DNA of 46,656 bases, taken from Planctomycetota bacterium. GTDB lineage: Bacteria; Planctomycetota; UBA1135; GCA-002748355. The position numbers were made by a program, and so were the translations under genes. A model generated the notes under the pieces. That model made no database searches. It was not told where the DNA came from and was given only the letters and a program-made list of their open reading frames with translations. The stretch is taken from assembly GCA_024278315.1 (NCBI GenBank), contig JAJRTL010000043.1, positions 1-46,656 on the forward strand, read 5' to 3'. Positions 26,997 through 35,694 of the stretch are shown piece after piece (positions within the stretch are counted from its first letter, which is position 1; the number at the start of each line of letters is the position of its first letter).

Positions 26997-29900
26997 ATGC
27001 TGAGTTTGTGCAGAAAGAGACAGAGCCGATTTCCTGTTGGCGCAATAGCCGCAAATACCCCGGTTTCTCATGCGCCACTCCGCCGATTCCTCGCCAAGCT
27101 CGGGGTTCTGCCCTGGGTTCTCCCCTGGATCCTGGTCCTCTGTTTCGGGCTTTCTAGCAGTCGCCTGAAGGCACAGGGAGAGAGCCGTCAGGCCTCTCAG
27201 GTCAAGGTCCAAGTCCCGTACGCGACTCGTTTCATACGCATCGACGGTGTGGGACAAGAATACGAGCATGCGGCGATTCTCCATCTGAATCGCCGCAGCC
27301 AGCTGGTCTCGACAGCGGAGATTGCCTGGAAGGGGGATCGGGATGCCTCGGCGGAGATCCGCATACTGTACGACGAGGGGCATCTGTATCTCTTCGCCCG
27401 TGTCAAGGACGACGAGTTCCTGGCCCCTGGGGGAGAGGACGTCTGGAATTCAGGAGATGTCCTGGAGCTGTTCTTCAATACGGACCCCCTGGATGATGAA
27501 CAGGGCAGTTCCCGGTTCAACGAGGACGACTTCCAGATCTTGTTGCCCTTGCATGGACCGGACTGGCCTTGGGTGGCTGTGGCAGCCAAGAAGCAGGAGG
27601 GTGGCGAAAGGACCCGTCTTCAGAGTATCGAGAGTGGCATCGGCGGGATTGAAACTGCCCGCAGGGTCGTTGGGGACGAGGTTCACCTCGAAGCCAGGAT
27701 CCCCTTGCATATCCTGCCAGGGATTCGAAAGGGGCAGTCTGAACTGGGGTTCAACCTGGCGCTGGGAGACCGGGATCAGGGAGGGCAGATCTATAACTAT
27801 CTGGTTTGGGCGGGGGGGCTTCCTCCGTTCAACGATACCAGGCACTTCGGTTCTCTCCATTTTCGTGGACCGCCCATTCTGGTGGCCCCTGATTCGTCTG
27901 GGCTCGGAATGGGCGCTTTCCTGCTCACCGGCCTGGTCTATCTCCTTCCCTGTCTTCTGCTCTTCCTCCTGCTCTGGATGGCCCGCCGTGTGGACCAAGG
28001 ACCCTTGGCCTCCCGTCCGCGACTCCGGCTGGGGCTGGGCATCAGTTCGGGAGTTCTCTTTCTTCTGGCGATCTACATTCCGGACGTCATGGGCGACTTG
28101 GATGAGTTCAACCGGAGGGTGAGGGCCGAGGAGATTGCAGATACCGTACAGGCCGCTCTTCCTGAGATCGAGGAGGGCTTGTTGAGGAGGTTCCCGGGTC
28201 CCAGTCGGGACGAGCCTTTCATCGAGTTTCTGTCAGGCGCATCCGTTCGTCGGCGTCTCGAACGGGACTACTATCCGTTGCTCCCTGGACAGAAGGCCAA
28301 GCTGGGATGGCAGGCGAAGGCCTACGAGGACGAGGGGCTCTCGATCTATGAGTATGGTGTGCCTCTTGGAACGAATGGTGAGGAGATCCGATTCCAGGAT
28401 CTCGAGGAGGGGGATCGCATCGCGATTCTCGTGTCCCGGGAGACCTCAGACTGGATCAAGGCGACACCGAGACTCGAGATCTACGAGCAGGTGCAGGGGG
28501 GGACCGTCAGGCGCATCGTGAATGCCGACCGGAAGCTCTCCTCGCTCACGGATGGCAGGGTTGGTTTCTACGGAATCCTCGATATGAAAGCGGGTTCCTC
28601 CATCCTGCAGATCCGACCCGCAGAAGAGGACGGGCTTCGCCTGGAGGGGATCAGCAGGTTGCCAGCCGGTGAAGCGAAGCAGGCTTCGAAGCCCCTGGCC
28701 ATCGGGAGCGTCTCCCTGGCTGGCGTCCCCACGAGCTTGCGCGGTCCCTATCCTTGGAGGATCGGCGCAGAGATCCTGCCCGGCCGGAAGTTGGAGCTCG
28801 AGTTGCCTCGGTCGGACCTCGATGAGGTTTGGTTCTTCCTCGAAGCCAAGGAGGGACCTGTTTTTCTTGAAACGCCGGACAAGGCGAGTGTCTGTAGGCT
28901 TGAATTCTCTTCGAAGCGCAGCGAGAGAGGCTCCCAACGGGAGGTCCGGGAGCTACGTCATCAGGCCGAGATCTTCGCCAGCAAAGCCGTCGACAACGAA
29001 GAGCTTGCGCGATTGGAGAAGGGAGCTGGCACAGAGATCGGGTATGAGTGGGAGGATCGCAAGGGGGGCCGGAGGTTGACGCCGGTCATTCGTATCGATC
29101 TGAATCGCGCGATCCCCTACGGTCGGGTGACCATCTCCAACATTGGGCCCTACGCGCTGCGGCTTCGTTCGGTCGTGGGGGCGAGAGTCACGCAGGACCC
29201 ATCCTCGCCCATCGATCTGTCGAGCCTGATCAAGGGGAGAAACCGGACAGAAGTGCAGCTTTCGCCGAAGCTCAAATCGAAGCTGGCGGATGCCGAGTTC
29301 ACCATCTTTCGTGGAGGAAGTCTCCGGGCCACTTCGTCGGCATTGGGGCTGTACGTTATGCGTACGCGTCTTTCTGAGGACATCACGCGTGGTCTGCAAG
29401 GGGGGGCTGTCTACGGGGACGGATTGATCAGTATGGGGCCAGGTGCCCGCGATCTCCTCTTCAGGTTGCATGGCGAGGGCTGGGAGCAAGCCGTCCTGGC
29501 CATTTCCCTGTTCGATTACGATCGGCTTGCATTTGCGACGTTCACCCGTTTCCTTCGATTGATCTTCATGGGCTTGAGTCTGCCCTGGTTCCTGGTGTTC
29601 CTCCTGCACGTCTTGGCTCCGGTTGGAAGCATCCGATGGCAATTGGCCGGAGTCGTGGCTTTCGGAACCCTGGTTCCCCTCTTCTTCCTGTCGATCTTCC
29701 TCGTCAGCTTTCTGGAGCGAAGCCAACGCGACGCAGATGGGAGGAGAATGCAAGAGGAGTTCGAACTCGTCCTTGCCAACATGGAGAAGGAGCAGGCCCG
29801 AATGGCGGAAGGCGCGACCAAGAACGTCCAGGCCTTCATGACCGAGATTGCAAGGCTACCGGAGCTGGACCCTGAAAAACGAGAGGAGCTGTATCGCAGC

Positions 29901-32744
29901 ACGGAACGGGCGTTGAAGTTGCTTCGGCCCGATGACTGGTCTCGCGATAGTTTCGTCACGCTTCGTTTTCCTGATCCGGAGTCTGCCGACCGCATGCTCA
30001 CTCTCCGGGACGGAGAAGGGACAGGTCGGTTCGCAACGGTCGCATTGAGTGAGGGGAGTGGAATCTACTCCGCTTTCGGGAAGGTCTTCTTGGCCGTCCG
30101 TGCCGAGCTCCCCATGAAGGATGCGAAGGGGAAGCTGCGATTCTCCTGGGGCCGCGTCTTGGATCCCACTCTCTTGAGCGAACTCTCTTCGCAGGGAATC
30201 CTGGGGCTCTATGACCTCTCGGGATACCCCATCGCCCTCGGGGCTACGTCACAGTGGTCCCATCGATTGCTGGAATGGAAGGAGAGGGAACAGAGGCCAG
30301 ACGCGATCGAAGAGAAGCAGGCGCTGAGTCTGGAACTCGACGAAAGCACCGTCCCTGTGCGAGTCTCGCTGACCAAAGGGGGGCCGGAAAGGCGTGCCGT
30401 GATGGCCATGTTGCGAGGTTCTTCCAATAACGGACTAGCCATCCTGGCGAGCTTCGAAGAGCGGAAGCCTGCATCGTTGCTCTTTTTCTGGGGTCCCTTG
30501 GCGATCAAGAACTTCTTCATCGTGGTCGTCGGTCTGCTCTCGGTGTTCGCCATCTACCTTGTTTGGATCGTGACTGACCGCATCGCAGTCCCCATCGAAC
30601 GTCTGGAAGAGCATGCCAACCGCATCAGTCAGGGTGATCTTGAGATCCAAGTGATCGACACGGAAGGCGCCGGGGAGGTGTCCAGCCTCAATCGCGCTTT
30701 TGGTGAGATGGCTGAGGAACTGAGGGTCCGGATCCGCCAACAAGAGTTGAGGAATGCTGCCGTTGCGAGGCTCTCGTCCCGGTTGGATCTGGATGCCGTC
30801 GGTGATGAGGCCGTCGCAATCCTCCGTGAGGCTTGCGGTTGTCAATCCGTGGTTCTCCTGCTCCAGGACCGCGAGCGCAGACGCGTTCTTGTATTCAGCA
30901 AAGATGAAGAAAGGGAGGATGTCGATTCGCACGGAGAATTCCAGGATCTGGTTTTCGAGGCCGAAGGCTCGTTCTGCTTGCGTCTTCCCGTGAAGGCCCT
31001 GGAAGAGGAGCTTCGGATTTTCAGCCAGGAGGGCGCCTGTCTGGTCTTCCCGCTTCGCATCCAGGGGCGTAGATGGGGGTCTGTCCTGCTTCAGTTCCAG
31101 GATCCGAACGACATCGACCTGGATCTGGAGTTCCTCGAGGGCTTGCTGGGGCAGATCGTGTCCACGATGGAGACGGCTCGCCTGTACCGGCTCGCGATCG
31201 AAGATGCGCCGACCGGCCTCTATGTGGCGCGATACTTCGAGAGGCAGGTGGCCCAGGAGTTGGACAGGGTCCGGCGAAGTGGAGGCCTTCTCTCGTGGCT
31301 GCGGTTCGCTTTTCCAGGGCCGGATCGCCTCCGCAGGCATTGGGGTGACGCTGGCTTCGACCAGGTCCTGGGGAGGATCGGGGACGAGCTTCTCCATGAG
31401 ATGCCCAGTCACGGCATCGCAGGTCGCGCTGGCCTGGCTAGCTTCGACCTCCTGCTGCCAGAAACCGATCCTGAGCAGGCGCGAAAGGTGGGGCACAGGA
31501 TGAGGGGGAGCCTGATGGGGCTGTTCGAACGCCAGGGCCTGAGTCTAGAGATCCAGGTAGCCATGGTGGCTGCGCCTGTCGACGGAAGCTCGACGGCCAT
31601 GCTCAAGGATGAGCTTGCCCGACGTCTCAGGCAGCTGGATTCTGGAGTAAACAGGGGGCGGAATACGTCGATCAAGGTCGAACGTCGTGGAGGTGCGGTC
31701 TTTGCCTCGGTGGCGATGCACAAGCTCCTCGAGGATTTGGATCGAGTGGCGGCAACGGATCTCCCCCTCCTGATCCAGGGAGAAACAGGAACGGGCAAGG
31801 AGGTCCTGGTAGATCTCTGCCACGAGGAGAGTCGCAGGTCCAAAGGGCCCCTGGTCAAGCTCAACTGTGCAGCCATCCCCGCGAGCCTCATGGAGTCGAC
31901 CCTGTTCGGGCATGAGAAGGGCGCTTTCACGGGCGCGGATGAGCGAAAGCGGGGAGTCTTCGAGCAGGCACATGGGGGCACGCTGTTCCTGGATGAGATC
32001 GGGGACCTGCCCCTCGAGCTCCAGGCCAAGCTGCTTCGGGTCCTGCAAGCCAAGGAGGTCCAGCGCTTGGGTGGTGAGACCCCCATCCAGGTGGATGTGC
32101 GGGTCTTGGCGGCGACTCACCGGGACCTGGAGAAGTTGATCCAGGAGGAGGGGTTCCGCGAGGATCTGTTCTATCGGCTGCAGGGCTTTCGGCTCCAGGT
32201 GCCCCCCCTTCGGGACCGGCGGGAGGAGATTCCTTATCTGGTGGAGTCTCTGCGCCAGGAGTTCGGGGATGCTGCCAAGGAGTTTTCTGCGGAGGCCTTG
32301 GATCTCCTCTATCGGAATGCCTGGCCAGGCAATATCCGGGAGCTCAGCAACGTGGTTCAGCGGGCGCTGGTCCTGGCGCGTGGGGCCTTCGTGGAGGCCG
32401 AGGATCTGGACCTCGCCGAGCAACAGGGGGACTCGACTCTTCTCAACGTCTCGGGTCTGCCACCGGAGCTGGATGACGAAGAAGAGGGATTCTTGATTCC
32501 GCAGCCGCCGGAGACGCTCCGCATCGAGGATAGATGGGCGCTCCTCGAGGGATACCTGGAGGCTCGCCAGGCGGTAGATGCCTTCATCACGCCTCGCGTC
32601 TACCGTGCCCTGGTCAAGGTCAGTCGTCGAACTGCCAGTCGCGATTTGAGCCAGTGGCTTGAAGAGGGGCAGCTGGAGAGCAGTGGGCGCAAGCGGAGCC
32701 TGCAATACCGTCTGATGAGTCGCGAGAATACGTCGCAACCGTAG
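26997..32744 (+). CDS. Membrane-anchored multidomain sigma-54-type activator: CBM9-like / TMs / HAMP / GAF / degenerate GGDEF / sigma-54 AAA+ / winged-helix-like C-terminus
   Basis: 1915 aa. CBM9-like 'LYDEGHLYLFARVKDDEF...VWNSGDVLELFFNTD'; TM clusters; HAMP-like 'RIAVPIERLEEHANRISQGDLEIQV'; GAF-like segment; GGDEF-like 'DAPTGLYVARYFERQVAQELDRVRRSGG...GRAGLASFDLLLPETD'; AAA+ 'IQGETGTGKEVLVDLCHEES', 'LFGHEKGAFTGADERKRGVFEQAHGGTLFLDEIGDLPLELQAKLLRVLQ', 'WPGNIRELSNVVQRAL'; C-terminal 'VSRRTASRDLSQWLEEGQLESSGRKRSLQYRL'. Confidence 0.85.
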   Translation: MLSLCRKRQSRFPVGAIAANTPVSHAPLRRFLAKLGVLPWVLPWILVLCFGLSSSRLKAQGESRQASQVKVQVPYATRFIRIDGVGQEYEHAAILHLNRRSQLVSTAEIAWKGDRDASAEIRILYDEGHLYLFARVKDDEFLAPGGEDVWNSGDVLELFFNTDPLDDEQGSSRFNEDDFQILLPLHGPDWPWVAVAAKKQEGGERTRLQSIESGIGGIETARRVVGDEVHLEARIPLHILPGIRKGQSELGFNLALGDRDQGGQIYNYLVWAGGLPPFNDTRHFGSLHFRGPPILVAPDSSGLGMGAFLLTGLVYLLPCLLLFLLLWMARRVDQGPLASRPRLRLGLGISSGVLFLLAIYIPDVMGDLDEFNRRVRAEEIADTVQAALPEIEEGLLRRFPGPSRDEPFIEFLSGASVRRRLERDYYPLLPGQKAKLGWQAKAYEDEGLSIYEYGVPLGTNGEEIRFQDLEEGDRIAILVSRETSDWIKATPRLEIYEQVQGGTVRRIVNADRKLSSLTDGRVGFYGILDMKAGSSILQIRPAEEDGLRLEGISRLPAGEAKQASKPLAIGSVSLAGVPTSLRGPYPWRIGAEILPGRKLELELPRSDLDEVWFFLEAKEGPVFLETPDKASVCRLEFSSKRSERGSQREVRELRHQAEIFASKAVDNEELARLEKGAGTEIGYEWEDRKGGRRLTPVIRIDLNRAIPYGRVTISNIGPYALRLRSVVGARVTQDPSSPIDLSSLIKGRNRTEVQLSPKLKSKLADAEFTIFRGGSLRATSSALGLYVMRTRLSEDITRGLQGGAVYGDGLISMGPGARDLLFRLHGEGWEQAVLAISLFDYDRLAFATFTRFLRLIFMGLSLPWFLVFLLHVLAPVGSIRWQLAGVVAFGTLVPLFFLSIFLVSFLERSQRDADGRRMQEEFELVLANMEKEQARMAEGATKNVQAFMTEIARLPELDPEKREELYRSTERALKLLRPDDWSRDSFVTLRFPDPESADRMLTLRDGEGTGRFATVALSEGSGIYSAFGKVFLAVRAELPMKDAKGKLRFSWGRVLDPTLLSELSSQGILGLYDLSGYPIALGATSQWSHRLLEWKEREQRPDAIEEKQALSLELDESTVPVRVSLTKGGPERRAVMAMLRGSSNNGLAILASFEERKPASLLFFWGPLAIKNFFIVVVGLLSVFAIYLVWIVTDRIAVPIERLEEHANRISQGDLEIQVIDTEGAGEVSSLNRAFGEMAEELRVRIRQQELRNAAVARLSSRLDLDAVGDEAVAILREACGCQSVVLLLQDRERRRVLVFSKDEEREDVDSHGEFQDLVFEAEGSFCLRLPVKALEEELRIFSQEGACLVFPLRIQGRRWGSVLLQFQDPNDIDLDLEFLEGLLGQIVSTMETARLYRLAIEDAPTGLYVARYFERQVAQELDRVRRSGGLLSWLRFAFPGPDRLRRHWGDAGFDQVLGRIGDELLHEMPSHGIAGRAGLASFDLLLPETDPEQARKVGHRMRGSLMGLFERQGLSLEIQVAMVAAPVDGSSTAMLKDELARRLRQLDSGVNRGRNTSIKVERRGGAVFASVAMHKLLEDLDRVAATDLPLLIQGETGTGKEVLVDLCHEESRRSKGPLVKLNCAAIPASLMESTLFGHEKGAFTGADERKRGVFEQAHGGTLFLDEIGDLPLELQAKLLRVLQAKEVQRLGGETPIQVDVRVLAATHRDLEKLIQEEGFREDLFYRLQGFRLQVPPLRDRREEIPYLVESLRQEFGDAAKEFSAEALDLLYRNAWPGNIRELSNVVQRALVLARGAFVEAEDLDLAEQQGDSTLLNVSGLPPELDDEEEGFLIPQPPETLRIEDRWALLEGYLEARQAVDAFITPRVYRALVKVSRRTASRDLSQWLEEGQLESSGRKRSLQYRLMSRENTSQP

Positions 32745-32779
32745 CATTGTTGGGTTAAAGACCCGGGTGGCCGCCTTCT

Positions 32780-32816
32780 TGGCGCATAAATGGCGCGAAA
32801 GTGGCGCGCAAACTGC
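32780..32816 (+). promoter_or_regulatory. Three 11-bp-phased TGGCGC elements; each also fits a GG-N10-GC (-24/-12-like) spacing
   Basis: 'tTGGCGCataaaTGGCGCgaaagTGGCGCgcaaacTGCgg' between the regulator and the OmpH-like gene. Confidence 0.4.
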
Positions 32817-33073
32817 GGCATGCCCCCTTTGAGGAGCTGGGGATCCGCAATTGGGCATAGGACACTCTGGATATCTCCCGTCATCAGAGGCTCTAAGGCT
32901 AGTGCCCAAAAGAGGTTGAAGTTTCTGTTGGCAAAATATTCACCGCGACATTGTATTTGGCTCGGAGCTTGCTGGGAGAATCCGATCGTATTCCCAGGGG
33001 GCAGAGCCAAGCAGCTGTTTCCGGGGGCGGTCGACAGCTTCCGTCGCACACAGCTTTGCTATACACCGAGATC

Positions 33074-33601
33074 ATGTCACACAAGCACTCGATTCAATGG
33101 CTCACCGGCACCCGCCCTGGGCTGCCTTCACTCAGGGGGAACCTGCTCCTGGCCCCTGTGTTGGTGTTGACTCTGCTCCTCCTCTCTGGGCCAGCGATGT
33201 CGCAGGCGAGCGTCCGTAATGCGGGCATGGGGGCGGCAGCCTCAGATACCTCGGCGCTAGATGGCCATGGCATCAAGGTTCGGAACGCACGAAAGAATGT
33301 GCTGTTCGGGAACTGCAAGCGAAGCAAGACGCCATCCATCGTGGATTACAAGAAGGCCTTGGCGGCGACCCCCGAAGCGAGAAAGTGTCGGGAGGATGGC
33401 ATCGACAAGAACTCGGCAGAATATGCCATTCTCAAACAGAAGGCCGTGAAGCGACTCAAGAAGGTCCTTCGTTCCATTGCCGTGGAAGAGGGGCGGGATT
33501 GTGTCGTCAAGAAGGGCGCCATCCGTTCCAAGGGTGGTGCCGATGTTGTGGATCTTACGGACAAGATCGTCAGCGCCCTGGAATCGGCGGACCTCGATTA
33601 G
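33074..33601 (+). CDS. Small secreted protein, OmpH/Skp-like C-terminus
   Basis: Signal peptide 'LLLAPVLVLTLLLLSGPAMSQA'; 'LKKVLRSIAVEEGRDCVVKKGAIRSKGGADVVDLTDKIVSALE' resembles the end of OmpH family chaperones. ATG at 33074. Confidence 0.6.
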   Translation: MSHKHSIQWLTGTRPGLPSLRGNLLLAPVLVLTLLLLSGPAMSQASVRNAGMGAAASDTSALDGHGIKVRNARKNVLFGNCKRSKTPSIVDYKKALAATPEARKCREDGIDKNSAEYAILKQKAVKRLKKVLRSIAVEEGRDCVVKKGAIRSKGGADVVDLTDKIVSALESADLD

Positions 33602-34056
33602 TCCCTGATTCCGGAGTGGATGCGCTCCAGCATACCCAATCTCCAGAAGGTGCTTCTCCATGGACGTGGAGAGACACCCTCGGATCACCCTGTATTCGAT
33701 TCACCAGGCGGGAGAAATGCGTACTGAGAGGGGAGCCTATCTGGATGCGAATCCTATTTCGCTGTGTGCAAGCCTTGGACTGCCAGTAGGCTATGCGCAG
33801 GGCCTCGATGACAGATGCACCAGGCTTGGGCGATTGCTCGATCTGGTGCGGGTGGATCTTCATCGGGGTGGATCCTTCATGGCGAAGCACGCGCGATTCC
33901 TGGGAATCGCAGAAGCTGCCGTGAGGATGCAGGGTTGGACAAGCAAGGGAGGGATGCATGGGAGTGCTGCAGGAGCTCTCGAGATCCGAAGGTGCGAGGC
34001 GCCCCATGGCCCCTGAGCTGGATCAGACAGCACGGGTGAGTCGACTGCACCCCATC

Positions 34057-35646
34057 ATGAGGCGCATTCATGGCCTGAAGCGGCCGCGCTGGCGCACCCT
34101 GTCGTGGGGGGTTGCTGCCTTGTGTATCCCGGCATGCGTGACTTCCGATCGACCTCTACCGGATTTTGAATCCTCCCATAGGTCCCAAACGGAAGTTTCG
34201 GTCTACGACCCGGCAGGAGAGAAGACCGATCAGAAGATCGTAGGGGCCGAGCCTACGTTGGTGGGCACGCCCCGTGCCCGCCCCTGGGATGCTGCCGCGA
34301 TGCCGCAGGGCTCCAAGGTTGCCTCGCAGGGCAAGCCCGGAACCGGGGGCAATGAGGCAGAGAAGACAGCAGGGGAGCCAGGAGCTGTGGCTCAGGATCC
34401 AGAAGAGGACTTTGCCGAGGAGGATCTCTACGCGCGGTTCGGTTCTCGCATCGTGATCCACCCGGATGGACGTATCTCCAAGACCTATTGGCTCAACCAG
34501 GACACTGGCACGGTCTTCGAGAATCTGCTCAAGATGAGTTCAGCGAAGGTGCCTGCGAAGGGAGCGACGCCCAAGTCGGGGCAGCAGCCAGCCAAGGTCG
34601 AGGCCTACAATCTCGCCTACAAGTTCGGCCCCAAGAAGGGCCAGGTCCCGTCGGTGTTGGACACGCTCCTCGAGGGCTATGAGTTTGTGATCCAGAGGGT
34701 GCCCAAGTTCGATACGTTCCGGACCCGGCAACTCAACCCGGATGCGTTCAATGGGTCGATGGGAGCGCCTTCGACTGCCGTCGAGAACGACCTGCTCCTG
34801 GTCACCAGCAGCGCGGATGGTCTCGAGGCTTTCGAGCAGGCGATGGATCTCTTCTACAAGTCCATCCCACAGATCCTGATCGAAGCGCGGGTCGTGGAAG
34901 TGGACTATGGGGATTCGCTGGATCTGGGTGTGCGTCCGGTCGATTCGAAGACGCCCACCGTGCGGACGCTCAACTCAGGCAACTTCATCAAGTCCATCAC
35001 TTCGGTCTTTCCCAATACGACCGGGCTCTCCAACTCCCCGACCCTGAGCGAAGGGCTCCTCTCCCTGGGGGGGATCCAGGACAACCTCGAAGTGAATGCC
35101 GTGCTGGAACTGCTGCAGCAGCGGGCCAAGGCGGACATCGTGAGCCATCCCCGCATTGCGGTGCGCAACGGGGGCATGGCGGCGATCGTGACCCAGCGGG
35201 AGATCCCCTATCCGCAGGCCCAGATCATCGGCGTCAACACGCGCACCTCCATCAAGTTCAAGAAGACCGGCATCACCATGGAGATCTACCCGACCGTGGC
35301 GCCCGGGGAGACCGTCCTGCTGCAGATCTACGCGAACATCAGCGAGGTCACGGGCTTCGTCGATACGCAACCCATCCCGACGCCACAGGTGGCCATCCGG
35401 AAGGCGGTCACCTCCGTTCTCGTCCCCAAGGGGAAGACCACGATCATTGGAGGACTCAAGACCCGGAGTCGGTTCGAGTCGGAATCCATGGTGCCCCTTC
35501 TGGGGGATATTCCCCTTCTGGGATATCTCTTCCGGTCTACCAACGTCCAGACGAGATACTCCGAGGTGCTCTTCATGATCACTCCCCGGATCATCTATGG
35601 ATTCGAGGGGGTCGAGGTGGAGGACGATCTCGGCAATGATGGTTAG
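34057..35646 (+). CDS. Secretin (GspD/PilQ-type) lipoprotein
   Basis: Lipobox-like 'ALCIPACVTSD'; secretin core 'ILIEARVVEVDYGDSLDLGV', 'VLELLQQRAKADIVSHPRIAVRNGGMAAIVTQREIPY', 'KAVTSVLVPKGKTTIIGGLKTRSRFESESMVPLLGDIPLLGYLFRS'. Confidence 0.92.
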   Translation: MRRIHGLKRPRWRTLSWGVAALCIPACVTSDRPLPDFESSHRSQTEVSVYDPAGEKTDQKIVGAEPTLVGTPRARPWDAAAMPQGSKVASQGKPGTGGNEAEKTAGEPGAVAQDPEEDFAEEDLYARFGSRIVIHPDGRISKTYWLNQDTGTVFENLLKMSSAKVPAKGATPKSGQQPAKVEAYNLAYKFGPKKGQVPSVLDTLLEGYEFVIQRVPKFDTFRTRQLNPDAFNGSMGAPSTAVENDLLLVTSSADGLEAFEQAMDLFYKSIPQILIEARVVEVDYGDSLDLGVRPVDSKTPTVRTLNSGNFIKSITSVFPNTTGLSNSPTLSEGLLSLGGIQDNLEVNAVLELLQQRAKADIVSHPRIAVRNGGMAAIVTQREIPYPQAQIIGVNTRTSIKFKKTGITMEIYPTVAPGETVLLQIYANISEVTGFVDTQPIPTPQVAIRKAVTSVLVPKGKTTIIGGLKTRSRFESESMVPLLGDIPLLGYLFRSTNVQTRYSEVLFMITPRIIYGFEGVEVEDDLGNDG

Positions 35647-35694
35647 TGACGCGACTGGGTCGAAGGAAAGGCCGCGGTCGGACGTCGAAGGATC

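Noticed and set aside
33660-34016. 118-aa + strand ORF before the secretin
   Set aside because: No recognisable domain, no clear SD, overlaps other spurious ORFs and the palindrome; treated as intergenic.
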